A stretch of 64,000 bases of DNA, from NCBI RefSeq assembly GCF_000003855.2, contig NW_003101674.1:595970-659969 (forward strand), in the 5' to 3' direction. This document shows, piece after piece, positions 23,885-36,981 of this stretch (within the stretch, counting starts at the first letter, position 1; the number at the start of each line of letters is the position of its first letter). The stretch is from Blastomyces gilchristii SLH14081 (taxonomy: Eukaryota; Ascomycota; Eurotiomycetes; Onygenales; Ajellomycetaceae). The notes beneath the pieces are model-generated. The model did no database searches. It was not told the DNA's origin and was given only the letters and a program-made list of their open reading frames with translations. The translations under genes and the position numbers were made by a program.

Positions 23885-24289
23885 ACTATTATTATTATTA
23901 TTATTCTTCAATTATAGATGTATGCAGTCAGAGACTATAACATCTACCTGAGAACTTTTAGTTCTCAGGGTTTTTCCTATATCTATAGAGTTAACTATTA
24001 TACATTTACTAATTTCAGATATGTAAAATTAGAAAATTCCAGCTTAGAATACAAAAACTGTTTACAAATTACAGTATTTCAACACCTTCTGATACTTTGA
24101 AATCATTTGAAAATATTATGATAAAGGAAAAGAGAACATAGTCTTAAAGATAGACATATTAAATAGATAGATAGAAAAGAACAGAAAGAAACAAGTAAAG
24201 TAAAGAGAGACTATAACAAAATAAAATTATTAAAAGATAGTATATAGCTGTTTTAACAGATCATATCTAATTAATTTTCACCTCTTCAT

Positions 24290-27200
24290 ATTCAGATACT
24301 TCTGAATTCAGTTATTTTCTTATAGCTGCTTGAGTTTCTGATAGAAAGTCTATTAAGTATTTAATTTCCATCTCAGTTGAGAATAAAAACCTTATATTTA
24401 ATTGATTTAAATCATACTTCTTCTTCAATCTGACTCTGAGACTATTGTATAATGCACAATGTATTATAATATACACAGAATTTTCATTTGCATTGCAGAA
24501 TAAGCACTCTGTTGAATCAAATCTATCATCAAATCTTTGTATATAGAATTTGAAATAATCATGTTCTAGTTTCAGCTGAATTATAGATAAGAATATTTTC
24601 TTTCTACATTTAATTGAACAAGATTTTGACTTTGATTTTATCTCAAATCTTGAATAATGTATGCTCTTCTTTTGTTTCTGCCAGCTTTCATTTCACTTAT
24701 TTAAACAAGATTCTTTTATCTTTCTCTTTACAAAAGACTAGAACACTGTTTTTTAAATAGATCTGCTTAATTCTGAACTCTTTTTCACAGCTGAATCAGT
24801 CAATTCATTGTCATGAATATTTATATAAGCAGGAACTCAGTGCAGATGAATTATCAGTTTTGATATTCTTCTCTTTTGAATTTTCAAAACAGAGTTTAAA
24901 ATCAGTTTAAGATTCATTTGATTATTATGAATCTGACTATTTCTAAGTCTTTTTAAAGCAGCTTGACTATCAGAGAATATTCATATCTCTTTCAAACTAT
25001 TTTCTCTTTTATAAGATTTTATTTCAATGAGTTTGAAAGCTTTTACTATTACAAATAGTTCAGCATCAAAGACTTCAGATTCATAATCTAAATTTCAGAA
25101 ATCTGAGATAAAATTGATATTATCTTCAGTATAAGCAATGCCTGTGTCTAATCTATTTAAATTCTTATTTTTTGAGTCATCTGAGTAAACCAGAATAGAG
25201 TTCTTTATATTAATTATAGAGATCTTCTTTAAATACTGTTCATATTCTCTCTCTTTAGATAGTTCACTTATTTATAAGTCTATGAGAGATTTCAGCTTCT
25301 CTCTTCAGAGAGATATCTTCTCATGATTAATTTTCTCAATATTTAATGAAGAAAATTGATTTTTAATCAGTGAACATAGTCTATACAGTTGAGAGAGCAT
25401 TTTCTTTAAAGTATTATTCTCATTTTAATCAAGAAATCTATTTCAATTCAGTTTATTTTCTGAGTTAATTGATGAAAATGAAGAAGAGACTCTTTTTCTG
25501 ATTATATGATTTGAGCTCATCTTCATGACTCTCAGAGCATAGTTTATACAGGCTTTTTCAAATTAAATAGTAGAAGATGAAATTGAAGCTTCAATTTTCA
25601 TTGCTTTAATAGAAAATGATTTGAATGCTCTCAGAATTCTTCTCAAAACTCTATTTTATAGACTTTGAAAGAGTTCAGTGAAATTATCTTGATTATTTCA
25701 TCAAACTTAAACTTTATAATCAGCTACTGAGGTAATACAGGCTATGTATAACTGTCTCATAGTCTGAAAGAATAGATCTCTCTCAGTATTTAATAGTCTG
25801 ATTACACTATTTAGTAGTCTCTCTATCTTGATGATTCTTTGTTGAATATGATATTTAAAATTCAACTTGAAGTTTAATCATACTTCTAGTTATTTAACAT
25901 TCAAACTGGGTTTAATCTCTTTATTGAAAAGAGTTAGACTTAGTTCTTTCTCATTAAATCTGAGAAAAAAGTGAATTAACTCAGTTTTATTCATATTAAA
26001 TTGAATTAGATTGATATCTACTCTAACAAAGATTTTCTTTACTGCTTTTTCAATTACTTCTAAATTCTCTTTGATTGTTTTTGAACTGTAGACTAGATTA
26101 ATATCATTCACATAGCTTAAAGATCTCACTATTTTCATATCTCTATTCTTGAATAGATATGCAGTGTATATTGTAAATAAAACAGATGAGATTGAAGATT
26201 CTTGTAATACTTCTATTTTTATCTCAGTCTTATCTTGTTTTCTTTTATCAAAGAATAGTTGTATAATTGTTTTAGATATAAAATAATTAACTCATTTTAT
26301 TAGAGAAAGTGACAGTTTTAACATCTTCAAAGTTTGAATCATCTTAGACTTTGAAACATAATTAAATACATCTTTTATATCAATGAAAACTGTAGTTGAG
26401 ATCAGGTCTTCATGCTTTGCTATTTAAATGTCATAAACAACTGAAAGAACAGTGTTAATTACAGAACATTGTTTTCTATCTTTCATTTATTCATTAAATA
26501 GAAGAGAATTACTAATAGAGCTTATAAAAGATAATCTAGTAGCTATTATCTTTTCTAGAATTTTTTCTAAACAGTTCAACAGAGATATTACTCTGTATGA
26601 CTTAGAAATTAAGACTTTTCTATTAAATTTTGTAAGAATTACTCTAGTAGCTTCTCTTCAGTATTTAGAATGATAATCATTTTTTAAGAGATTGAAAAAG
26701 AGCTCAAAATATTCATTCTTCAAGTAGAAATATGTGTTTTAAATAATCAAGTGATTCATTGAATCAGGCCCTGCAGCAGTTTTAATTGAACTTAAGAATA
26801 TAGCTAACTCTAGTTCATCTTGTATAAGCTCAGATCATTCCCAGTTATTTTCATTAATATATTTATGAAATGACATATTCTTCTCTTCTGAATGTGATGA
26901 GTTTTGAAAGAGAATTCTCATAAAAGCTTGACATTTTTTCTCAAAAGAATTTACTATATATGCTTCATTCTGAAACTCATATTCTAAGATTGAAAGTTTT
27001 ACTACACTTCTTATTTTAGTGTAGTTGAAAGCTTTAAAAACTTCTTTTTCTTATACTTCTTTAAGAAATTTATTTCAGCAGTCTGTTTTAGCTCTTTTAA
27101 TATCTGAAAAGTATTCATTTCTGACAGCTTTGAACTCTTTATCAGATATTACATTATTCTTTCAATCTCTTCTAGCAGTAGCTAATTGTTTTCTTTTAGA

Positions 27201-27409
27201 TATAATATTCTCATTTCATCAAGGTTTGAAATACTCAGAAGACTTTTTCTTTGAAATATTATCTCTAATACTAGTTAGAATAATAGATGTAATGAGCTTT
27301 ACTCTATTCTCAAGCATTTTATTTAAGATATCTTGACTGAGATTTCAATATAGCTCACTCTGCTTTTCAGATTTTAACAGTTTTATACTTTGTTCAACTG
27401 CTTTTCAAT
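24290..27409 (-). pseudogene. LINE ORF2 remnant: RT, RNase H, C-terminal zinc motif
   Basis: The RT active site reads SYVNDI at about 26099-26116 instead of YVDD, an Asp to Asn change that follows the local mutation pattern. Downstream, KTELIHFF (about 25985) is the usual block after the palm. RNase H and the cysteine motif follow. The longest uninterrupted piece is 25890-26138. The encoded protein would nick DNA and reverse-transcribe its RNA at the target; this copy is inactive. Plus-strand open frames at 26452-26673 and 27025-27336 are antisense shadows. Confidence 0.85.
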
Positions 27410-28478
27410 GGCCCGGTGGCGTAGTGGTTAACTACACTACCATGAAGCCCCAATTAGCGGCCTTCCCCCCGGGGAATGAATGCCAAGAGAGGGCAGGTTC
27501 AAACCCTGTGAGAGCCATCTTAATCACAGCTTCCACTGTTAAGTCATAAAACAGTACCAGGGGCCCCCAGGTGCACTATAGTGAATCATCATCAAGCTTA
27601 AGATGTTCATCCTGAGGGTTCCCGGGTGCTAATTCTCACTGATCTTAGGGTTAACAGTCTCCTGGGCGCTTCAAGTTAGATCAGTACTAGAGTGATTGAG
27701 ATCTAGGGTGCCTGCAGGATAGTGAATCATTGTCAAGCTTAACTGGCCAGATCTCATCCCCCTCACTCTAGGCACCCACTTCCGGGGAATGAGATTTAAA
27801 AACTATTCAATTAGGACACCCTGGGCCTAGCAAGGACCTAGGTGAGATGAGGCCTAGGCATTCTTAATAGGTGATTAGTGCAAGCAAGACTGTGACAGTC
27901 AATTGATAGGCTGAAATGCTGAGATTGACAGTCAGAAGATTAGAGACTTAACTAGAATTGAGTAGCTCTGATGTTATTCTTAGTGAGAATCTCACTTATG
28001 AGTAAGCTAGTTACAGAAGCTAGCTGAGCGGTGGCTCTTTAGAGAGAATGATAACCCCTGAAGCAGGCCTGAGAGGACAGAGGCAGTGGTCAGTTATATA
28101 GAGTGTTAAAATATGTATATAGCTTAAGGTGTAAACTGCAGAGGTCTTGTTCTGTAGCTCTCTTTACTTTATCTTTTTCTTTATCTTTTTCTTTCAATTT
28201 CTTTCTATCTATCTATTTAATGTGTCTATCTTTGAGACTGTGTTCTTTTTCTCTTTTCCTTTGTCATGATATTGTCAAATGATTTCAAAGTATCAAAAGA
28301 TGTTAAAACACTGCAATTTGTAAACAGTTTTTATATTCTGAGCTGAAATTTTCTGATTTTGCATATCTGAAATTGATGAATGTATAATAGTTAACTTTAC
28401 AGATATAGGAAAAACTCTGAGAATTAAAAGTTCTCAGGTAGATGTCATAGTCTCTGACTGCATACATCTATAATTGAA

Positions 28479-28512
<34 letters not shown>
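27410..28512 (+). mobile_element. tRNA-derived SINE, 1.1 kb, sharing its 3' end with the LINE
   Basis: The head has A-box TGGCGTAGTGGTTAACTAC (about 27416-27434) and B-box GGTTCAAACCC (about 27498-27508). A GC-rich, little-mutated body follows, with a partly repeated block (TAGTGAATCAT...CAAGCTTA at about 27580 and 27720). From about 28146 to 28512 it matches the 3' UTR of the minus-strand LINE (reverse complement of about 23888-24220), including the final AAT repeat. Target repeats are AACTGCTTTTCAAT (27396-27409) and AACTACTTTTCAAT (28513-28526). The uninterrupted target is seen in the second LINE copy at 63291-63304. The element has no coding capacity and probably used the LINE's machinery. 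Confidence 0.88.
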
Positions 28513-28515
<3 letters not shown>

Positions 28516-28983
28516 TACTTTTCAATCAGCTTTTTCAAAGTTATACTGATTAGAGAGAAGAGGGTTTTCACTTCTTTATTTTTCACTCAGTTAAATATTA
28601 AATTGAATAATCTCATGACCTAATTCTGATGTCTCATTTAAATCAATAAATCAGTTTATAAGTCTTTTTTCAATTAGATTTTATGATATGAAGATTAAAT
28701 CTATAATAGATTTCTGTTTCATGCCTTTTCTAAAGAATGTTTGTTGATCAGACTTGTTAACTAGATCTATTGAATGCTCAAAGATTTATTTAACTAGATT
28801 ATCTGCTCTCACTGCTCTTTTGCATTCTGAATTTCATCAGAGATGATATGTATTGAAATCTTCTATAATTACAGAGTTTCTTAACTGAGTTATGTTCAAA
28901 AATCCTCTATTAATTGTCCAGGCATTGTTATTTTCTTTCAATGACTTTTTATTATAGATATTTATAAGCTGTATAGTATTAAA

Positions 28984-29510
28984 TAGACTGACTGTGTGAT
29001 CATGTCTGAGACCAGAACCAGATTTTTTAATAGTCTCATTATCAATTCAACTGATCTTATTACTAATTCAACTGATCTCATTACATGATTTTAACATTAA
29101 ATAGTAGTCTCATACTGTCTCAATGGAACTTACTGTCTACTCTTATCACATTTTTCAAATGAGATCATGATTTTCACTTCTCAATTTAAATTATTTTTAT
29201 TGCTTTAAATGACTTTAAATCTTATTTAAGTGTTATCAAAAAGCATTACTTTTTAAAAAATTAAAAATAGTCTAAAAAAAACCTTAAAATGTCTAAAAAT
29301 AGTAACTTTATGTCAAGAATGGAACTAAATGAAATCAAATGAGATTACTTTCTCATTTTTTTCAAGTTATGGTTTCATTTTAAGATCTGATATATAGTCA
29401 CTTTGCATGCTTTTTTAATGGCTAGTCCCAGCGGGATTCACGTCAAGAAATGTATGAGATCAGATCAAATGAGATCAAATGTGAAATTCATGATCTCAGC
29501 GGCTAGTCTA
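28984..29510 (-). mobile_element. hAT-type MITE, copy E, at a rearranged junction
   Basis: Runs from TAGACTGACTGTG to GCTAGTCTA, reverse orientation, about 527 bp, with a small internal repeat of the ATTCAACTGAT segment near 29050-29080. The left flank is GTATTAAA (within the LINE) and the right flank GACATGCT, so there is no target duplication. Left and right neighbours are different elements, which points to a recombination or deletion at this MITE. Confidence 0.8.
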
Positions 29511-29600
29511 GACATGCTTCAACACTGCTCAACATGCTTTATGTGAATACAAGTTAAAATATGAGAGATAGTTGACTGTGAACATCAGATCTGACCGGCT
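29511..29600. other. Short unmatched junction DNA
   Basis: About 90 bp, less mutated than its surroundings (contains GACCGG), between MITE E and the copia remnant. It matches neither element. It may be a deletion scar or part of an element not otherwise present. Confidence 0.4.
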
Positions 29601-29619
29601 GCTTAAGATTAAATACTGC

Positions 29620-32407
29620 AATGATCTCAATTCTTGATAATATCTTATAGCTGTAAAGTCATCATTCAATTCATCATTCTCATCAGATGAAAATTTCAGT
29701 TATATATCTGTCATCATTGAGGTCTCTGCAGAGTTGATCTTATTCATTTCAAAATCTTTCAATATTTCTTCAATATAACAGCTCTGTGTAACTGCTAGAT
29801 TTTCATCTCAGTATTTAATCTTCATTTCCAGATAAGATTTATTCTGTTCAACTTCTTTTATCTTGAATCTTTTTCTGATTTTTATTAAATTTCACTCAAT
29901 TTCACTCTCTTCAGACTCTGTGATTCAACAGTAATTGATATGTAGTATCAAGAATAACTTATGAATTAAATGATAAAGAAATTCACTGTTATAAGATGAG
30001 ATCTTGAATTCTAGATTCATCAAGTATTCTATTGTAAGAAAATATCATGTTTTTGCTATCTGTTTCATTCTGTATAAGCTCTGATATACAAGCTCTACTA
30101 ATTCATCACAACTGTGCTTGATTTCTGTGAATAGTTACATAAATATCATCTCATTCTGAGGCAATACCTTATTCAAAAACACAGATACATAGTCAATCAA
30201 TCTGACTTTTCAATCTCTTACTATTGATATAGTGAATAAGCTCTGCAATATAGATTCAGACATCACTGCTGCATATGACTTATTATAATGAATATCTTAT
30301 TATTGTAGAAATTCTCTAATCACTCAATGAGCTTTAAAGTAAATGATTTCATTCTTGTTATTCAATTTTTGATTGTACACTTATTTATCTGTAAGAATGT
30401 TCATTTTCAGAGCTTTTTCAATGATAATATATGTCTTCTTTCATTCAAAAGTTTCCACTTTCTTCTTCATTATCTGATATCAATGTTCTTAGCCATGGCT
30501 TCTTTTGACCTCTGTCAGTGTGATCAGACAGTCATTAAGAATACTGAGTACAGAATCTTTATTATTCACAGAGTTATTTATATTATTATCAATAAGTTCT
30601 GTCTCATTATCTAGTAGATATGTCAGTTCCAGTACATCATTCATATCATCATCAGTAAGCATCTTTAAAATATCAGGTTTATTCTTTACAAGTCTTCTTA
30701 GAAGATAGTGTTATCATCTCTTCATAGTGTCAAGAACATTCAATTTCTCTGACAGTTTGACTACTTCTCTAATGACATTTATCAGTGCTTCTTCTGTAGC
30801 TAATTCTTCATTAAAAACAATATTTCTTACAATCTCAAGCTTTCAGGTTATAGAATCTCAGATATGATATTAATACAGTTCTTGATATTCAACTAATTAT
30901 TATTATTTACTGTCAGTTCTATCTGTGAGCTTATTGATAATCTTCAGATTCTTCTTATACATCTTACATTCTTATCTATGTATTTAATGAGCAGAAGATT
31001 GAACATCTGTTCAAGTTTTAAAAGAGAATAATAAGATCTCTCTCTAACATCTGTAAATCTTCATTGATATTGAGAACATGTTAATTATTATGACTGCAGC
31101 TTGAATAGCTTCATCTCAAAGTTCTCTTATAAGCTCACTGTTGAATAGTAAGCTTCTTGTCTTTTCATCTACAATATAATTGACATATTCTGCAGAGCTG
31201 TTGAACTGTGATGTATCAGATGTAGTAATCTCATATATAATCTCTTTTCACTGACAGTAGATCTTTAATTCATCACTTTTAAATTCATCTCTGTCATCTC
31301 AGTGTAAAGTCTTAATTCAATGTTAAGTAGTGATCTCAATTTCATCAATAAAGATTATCAAACACATAGTGATCTCACTCTTTGATATCATAAGAATAAT
31401 TTATCTGTAGTATATGATATTATCTATAATACTCATTCAATAATCAACTCTCTTATGAGTAGAGAGATTGATTTCATCATATAGTGTACAGTCATCATCT
31501 GCAAGATTTACAAAGAATCTCATCATAGATTTGATAGTTCTTATCATTGATATGAATATTGAATATGTTATTTTTACCTGTACACAGGTCTTGCAGAATG
31601 ACAAAGCTCTGCTATTCTTAATTCTCATTCTCAGTTATGAATCTGCTGCTAATTTAGTGATATTCATAGAATTAAAATGATTAAGCTTTTAATATTATTG
31701 TAATATTGTGTGTTTAATAATCTTAATATTCTTATTAAATAATACTAGCAGAGAATCTTTTTTCTCTGCAGACTGTAGAATTTTCACAGATTCAAATTTA
31801 TTATTTAATATTATAAATTGAATCAAGTCTCTAGTTATTGATTATTTTTCTAGAATGTAGATGTTCTTATCACTTAATTTAACAGTAAAACTCAATATCT
31901 TGTCAGAAGAGATTAGCAAGATTAAATGAGTATTTTCATAGATTAGTTACTTATATATATAGTTCTGATATATACGCTTCTCAAAACTCATAAGATCAAT
32001 CTTCAGCTTGAGAATGTAGTAAATGTTCTGCAGCAGCAGATTTACTTCTTTAACTGATATATTCATCTTCTTTATAGCTGTTGTAAAAGCTGTTGATTCA
32101 TCAGTTATCTTCAATATAATATTAATCTTCTACAGTACTATTAATATGAGATTCTTATAAGATGTAGCATGAGTATCAGATTCAGAGTTCAGAACTCAGA
32201 TATCTTTATTAGTTTGATTAGTAGAATAGACTGTTTCTATTGTATAAAATACTTACTCAATAATATTATGAACTGATACTGAGTTTATTTTATTCTTATT
32301 CTTATTCTTACTGCAGCTAGTTGAGTATTTTTCAGAAAATTTCAATCAGTAATCTGTTTGAATATGATTAATCTTCTGATAATGATAATATATTTTAGTA
32401 GTATTAT
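29620..32407 (-). pseudogene. Copia pol remnant: zinc knuckle, integrase, RT
   Basis: The zinc knuckle (about 32400-32360) reads YYHYQKINHIQTDY where CxxCxxxxHxxxxC is expected, with Cys to Tyr changes. Pre-integrase sequence lies at 31628-31437 (SFCKTCVQVK). The integrase catalytic region at about 31300-31120 reads RDEFKSDELKIYC, then SAEYVNYIVDEKTRSLLF and LWDEAIQAAVIIINMF, the copia LPRELWGEA-type box. RT at about 30120-29640 shows LVYQSLYRMKQIAKTWY and a later KSYLEMKIKY block. The domain order integrase before RT is diagnostic of copia. Stops are mainly TGA. Confidence 0.82.
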
Positions 32408-32913
32408 TAGACTGGCCGCCAGGACCATGAATTTCACATTTAATTTCATTTGATCTGGTTTCATACATTTCTTGGCGTGAATCCCGCTGGGACTAGTCAT
32501 TAAAAAAACATGTAAAGTGACTATATATCAGATCTTAAAATGAAACCATGACTTGAAAAAAATGAGAAAGTGATCTCATTTGATCTCATTTAGTCTCATT
32601 CTTAGTATAAAGTTACTATTTTTAAACATTTTAAGGTTTTTTTTAGACTATTTTTAATTTTTTAAAAAGTAACGCTTTTTGATAATACTCAAATGAGATT
32701 TAAAGTCATTTAAAGCAATAAAAATAATTTAAATTGAGAAGTGAAAATCATGATCTCATTTGAAAAATGTGATAAGAGTAGACAGTAAGTTTCACTGAGA
32801 CAGTATGAGACTACTATCTAATGTTAAAACCATGTAATAGGATCAGTTGAATTGATAATGAGACTATCAAAAAATCTGATCCTGGTCTCAGACACGGTCA
32901 CACAGTCAGTCTA
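32408..32913 (+). mobile_element. hAT-type MITE, copy F
   Basis: 506 bp from TAGACTGGCCGCCAG to CAGTCAGTCTA, with perfect 8-bp duplications AGTATTAT (32400-32407 and 32914-32921). It lies inside the copia gag/zinc-knuckle region. Confidence 0.92.
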
Positions 32914-34239
32914 AGTATTATTACTCTTTCTATTCAGCTGAATGAAATCTTTATTCTTATTTTTAGAGATCTTCTTCTTCTTCTTATTCTTTTTATTCTT
33001 TCTATTGAAATCTTGAGCATTATTTATAGAGATCTTCTCATCAGAGATGAGAGATTTGTCAGTAACTGATAATTATAGAAAAATATTTTAACACAATTCT
33101 ATGAAATTATCTTTGAGTGTTCTAGTATTCTCATTCTTCTCTATTATATTCATTTAATTCTTTATAAAAGATAATCAATCTTTACTAATCTCTGTAAGAA
33201 GTCTGTTAAAAAACATGAAATCTTTAATATTATATCTCAATTGAATATAATCAGTTCTGATTGTAATTGAATATTTAATAAATATATAATCAGAACTCTT
33301 TGATTTTAATATTATCTTAATCAATTCTTAGAACAGATGAGTTCTGTGAATAGCAGATCTCTCAGTGAAATTATTCTCTATAACAGACTATAGAGAATAA
33401 GTAGATAGTTGAAACTTCTTAAGTATAATAAAGTGAGATTTGATCTGTGAGATAATTACAGATCATATATAATTATATAGTCAGATATTTTATTCTGATT
33501 AAAAATATTATATATTTATACTAATATTCTCATCAGAATTAATCTACTTATTATTAAGAATATTATTCATTTCAGATTATCTTACTATAAGTAGAATCTC
33601 TTCTTTCTATATAGAATAATTTACAGAGTTAGTAAGTATAATAGACTTCTTTATAGATCTTACTTAATCTCTGAATTTATTAAGAATTTTTATTAATATA
33701 GATATTCTACTCTTCTGTTAAAGATAGTTTATTAAATTTATACTAAGCTCTTCATTTTCATTTCTATCTGTCTTTATTTACTTAACTTCATGCTGAAGTC
33801 TTGTAATTTCTAGTCTTATATAAGTCTTCTTACTTACAGAGTTATTATTATTTCAGTTATTTAAATCTCTTACATTGTCTGATATCTCTAGACTGGCCGG
33901 TGGGACCATGAATTTCACATTTAATCTCATTTGATCTGGTCTCATACATTTCTTGACGTGAGTCCCACCAGAATCAAGCCTCAAAAAAATCTGAAAATGA
34001 ACCATTTCTGAGAGAAATGATGTGAAAAATGACCAGATTTAATTCAAGAACAGTGAAATGAGAGTAATTTCTCAGAATAAACTGTGAAAGATGATCATTT
34101 TTTCAAAATCAGAATGAGACTGAGACTGAAGATTAAAATCAGTCTCATTTAATTCATTCAGTGATTGCTTATATAATCAGAATTTGATAACAATTATTGA
34201 TAATACTCATAAAATAACTAAATACATTCTTGTATAAGT

Positions 34240-35250
34240 TTATTCTTTACTTTCTCATGAAAACTATACTTCTCTGATATACTGTGATCAGAGGTATTAA
34301 ACTATCTGATAATTTCATGTTTTATAATTATGAGTTTCTTGATTATTTCTCCTTGTAATTATCTTCAGTGATAGTAATAAATATCTCAACTTGAGTTGAA
34401 CTTTTGCTTCATTCTTATCTCTGTCAATGAAATTATTAGAATATCATGTGTCATCAGTACAACAGTTGAATATATACTCTCAACAATTTTTCATAACTCT
34501 AGAATTGATTTGATATGTAAATTTGTTAAATTATCTTGAAGATAGTAGTCAAATTCAGTTTTACAAGCATGTAATTTTGCCTGATTTTTGATTGTAATCA
34601 ATGTATGCAAGTTCTGTTTCAAAGTTAGTATTATAGTTCTATGTGATATGAAGTATTATCAAAGATTGATACTTACTAGAAAATTGTATTTCACTGTCTT
34701 CACATCTTGAACATCTGCTTGTTCAAATCTCTGATAGTTAATATTGTAGTAGTCTCAGATTAATTTAACATATAAGTCTTGTTTCTTCTCTATTCAATCT
34801 TGAGAAGTGTAGATATTAACTTGATGAGAGAGATTTAGTAGAGCTACTATAATATAGTACTCTGCAAAAGATTGTTCAGTTTTGCTGTAGTAATATATCA
34901 GTTTATTTCTTACAGTAATAATAGCCTGTGCTATAGCATCATCTCAGACTGAATTTCTTTTTAAGTGATTCAACTACTTCTCAAGATGAGTAAATAAACT
35001 GTTATACACTCATCAGACTAACTGCAGTATTGATGTATAAGTGATTGAGACTGTCTTTATTATCTTATAAAACTGAAACAGTAAATCAATCACATATTTT
35101 AACTGAGTTCACTTCATATTAGAAAGTTTTAATATCTGAATCTTTTTCTGATCAGAGTGTTGCACTTAATAATCAATTATCTGATACAATCAAAGAGTCT
35201 GAACAGTTATCTTATATATTGAACTTCATCATATTTTAATATTCTGTATC
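34240..35250 (-). pseudogene. hAT transposase C-terminal region with dimerisation domain
   Basis: The minus-strand frame from about 35010 to 34680 reads VYNSLFTHLEK, then NKLIYYYSKTEQS and a VALLNLSHQ block, followed by TGA at two expected Trp positions (IEKKQDLYVKLI, DYYNINYQRF). Further on (about 34566-34380) come TEFDYYLQDNLTN and ILEL-stop-KIVESIY, then MTHDILIISL and the segment corresponding to the usual VERxFNxARD. This is the classic fungal hAT C-terminus with its Dimer_Tnp_hAT domain. The N-terminal zinc finger and catalytic DDE part upstream (35250-37880) are too damaged for me to place residues. Nearly all breaks are TGA. Confidence 0.82.
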
Positions 35251-36954
35251 ATATTCAGTGATGTGACTGATTTGTTTATTTATTAAATATCATGAAATTG
35301 TTGTTATTGTTTAGAGAAGATATAAATCATATTAACAATATTTTGAATCTATGATATTTAAATTATTAGTCAATCTATTCAAAATTAACAGTAGTGTTAT
35401 TAAAAAGTATTATCAAAAAGCAATATTAAAAAGTGTTATCAAAAAATATTATCTTTTGTAAAATGAATGTAAAAGTTACTTGAGTAATTACTTTCATCTC
35501 ATTCTCATCTCAAGAATCAGTCATCTCATTATTCTTCATCTCAATGTTAAGATTCTTTATCAGTGTTTATATTATAAATTGAATCATATGAGCAATGCAG
35601 AGAATATAATCTTATTTATTATTTTAGAAATACAAAGTCAATTTTTGCTTCAAGCTCTTTATTATAGTATAGTTATTTGCAGTATTATCAGTTATAATTG
35701 TAAGAAGACTGAGACTAATATCTCAATAGTCATTTTTAATCACAGTTATTAATATCTCTGTTATATAATTCTCAGTATGACTACTGATCAATGATTCAAA
35801 TTCAATTAATGTCTCTTGATAAGTTCAGTTCTTATCAATATAATAATATATAACTCTTATAAATGCAAGATTATTTATACTAGTTCATATATTCACTATG
35901 AGAGACACTCTTCAATGATTCTTCAACTCTGATTCTAGATATTATATATTGACTTTATAGTATATCTTAAGATTGAACTGAAGACAGAATTGATGTGAAA
36001 TATGAAGATTTAAATTAAGCATTTAAAGAAGTGTTCAGAATTCAGAGTTTTCAATTAATTGAAGAGAAAGATTCAGAGATATATATATATAAAGTAATTA
36101 TTCACAGAAGTTATCAGATGAGAGTTGTGAAATCAGAGTACTGATATATGATTATTTTTGCATGATTTTCTTCAAATTAGAAAGTTAGTGTTATTAAAAA
36201 TTATTATCTGATAGAGTAACTTATCAGCTCAGTAGTAATTTTCTGATTATTTTTCTTTTATTATCTGCATTCTGATGACTTCAGATATCAGAAAATTTCT
36301 TCAGAGCTATAACTAGTTCATGATAAATGTTTCTGAATGAAGTTACAGTGATTATAGTAGAGAGATGACTCTTCAGTAATCTATAATATAATCTATTGAT
36401 AATTATTCTATAGTTTATCTTGATATTTGTGTTGAGTTTTTCATAAATTTCATGACCTGAAATCAGATGTGAAGAATGAAGTGATTATTCATTATAATTT
36501 AAAGAGAGTATTCTGTGTTGAATTGTAAATAATATAGACTTTGTAATTCACAGTGATTTCTTGAAGAGTTTGTGAATCTTCAATAGAATTAAAAGAAGTG
36601 AAAGAAGTGAATTCAGAAGATATGATAATAATTTGAGAAAGATAATAATTTATTTTCAATAACTAATCACTGATATATGTAAGAAGAATTAATATAAGAG
36701 AAAATAATCTTATTTCTTAGCTTAGTTATAATTTTAGTACTAACTCAGATTGAATATCATCAATGTATAAAAGTAAATAAATAATCTTAATTAATCTCTA
36801 TCATATTTCTTGAAATATATTAATATTGTGAAAGAGAGTGTTATTAAATTATATTATTAGATAATATCATTAAAAATATATTAATATTATGAATATCAAT
36901 GTTGAAAAAATGTTAATACTTATACATTATAGTGATTTGTGAATCATGATAGTT

Positions 36955-36981
36955 AAATATATATATATATATATATATATT
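36955..36981. repeat. (AT)n microsatellite
   Basis: Uninterrupted AT dinucleotides inside the hAT element. Confidence 0.9.

Larger units (their letters stand above)
23885..28983 (-). mobile_element. Tad/jockey-like LINE, copy 1, 5' truncated, carrying a SINE
   Basis: A minus-strand non-LTR retrotransposon. Order from its 5' side: second half of the endonuclease (28983-28513), then after the SINE the RT (27409 to about 25700), RNase H (about 24790-24870, reading VPAYINIHDNELTDSA), a C-terminal C-x2-C...H-x-C type motif (about 24510), a 3' UTR (about 24250-23905) and an AAT tail (23888-23906). The coding region is broken chiefly by TGA. The 5' end is cut off at MITE E; sequence beyond that MITE is not LINE. 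Confidence 0.85.

Noticed and set aside
27410..27520. Possible tRNA gene
   Set aside because: Same reasoning: tRNA-like boxes belong to a 1.1-kb SINE with target duplications.
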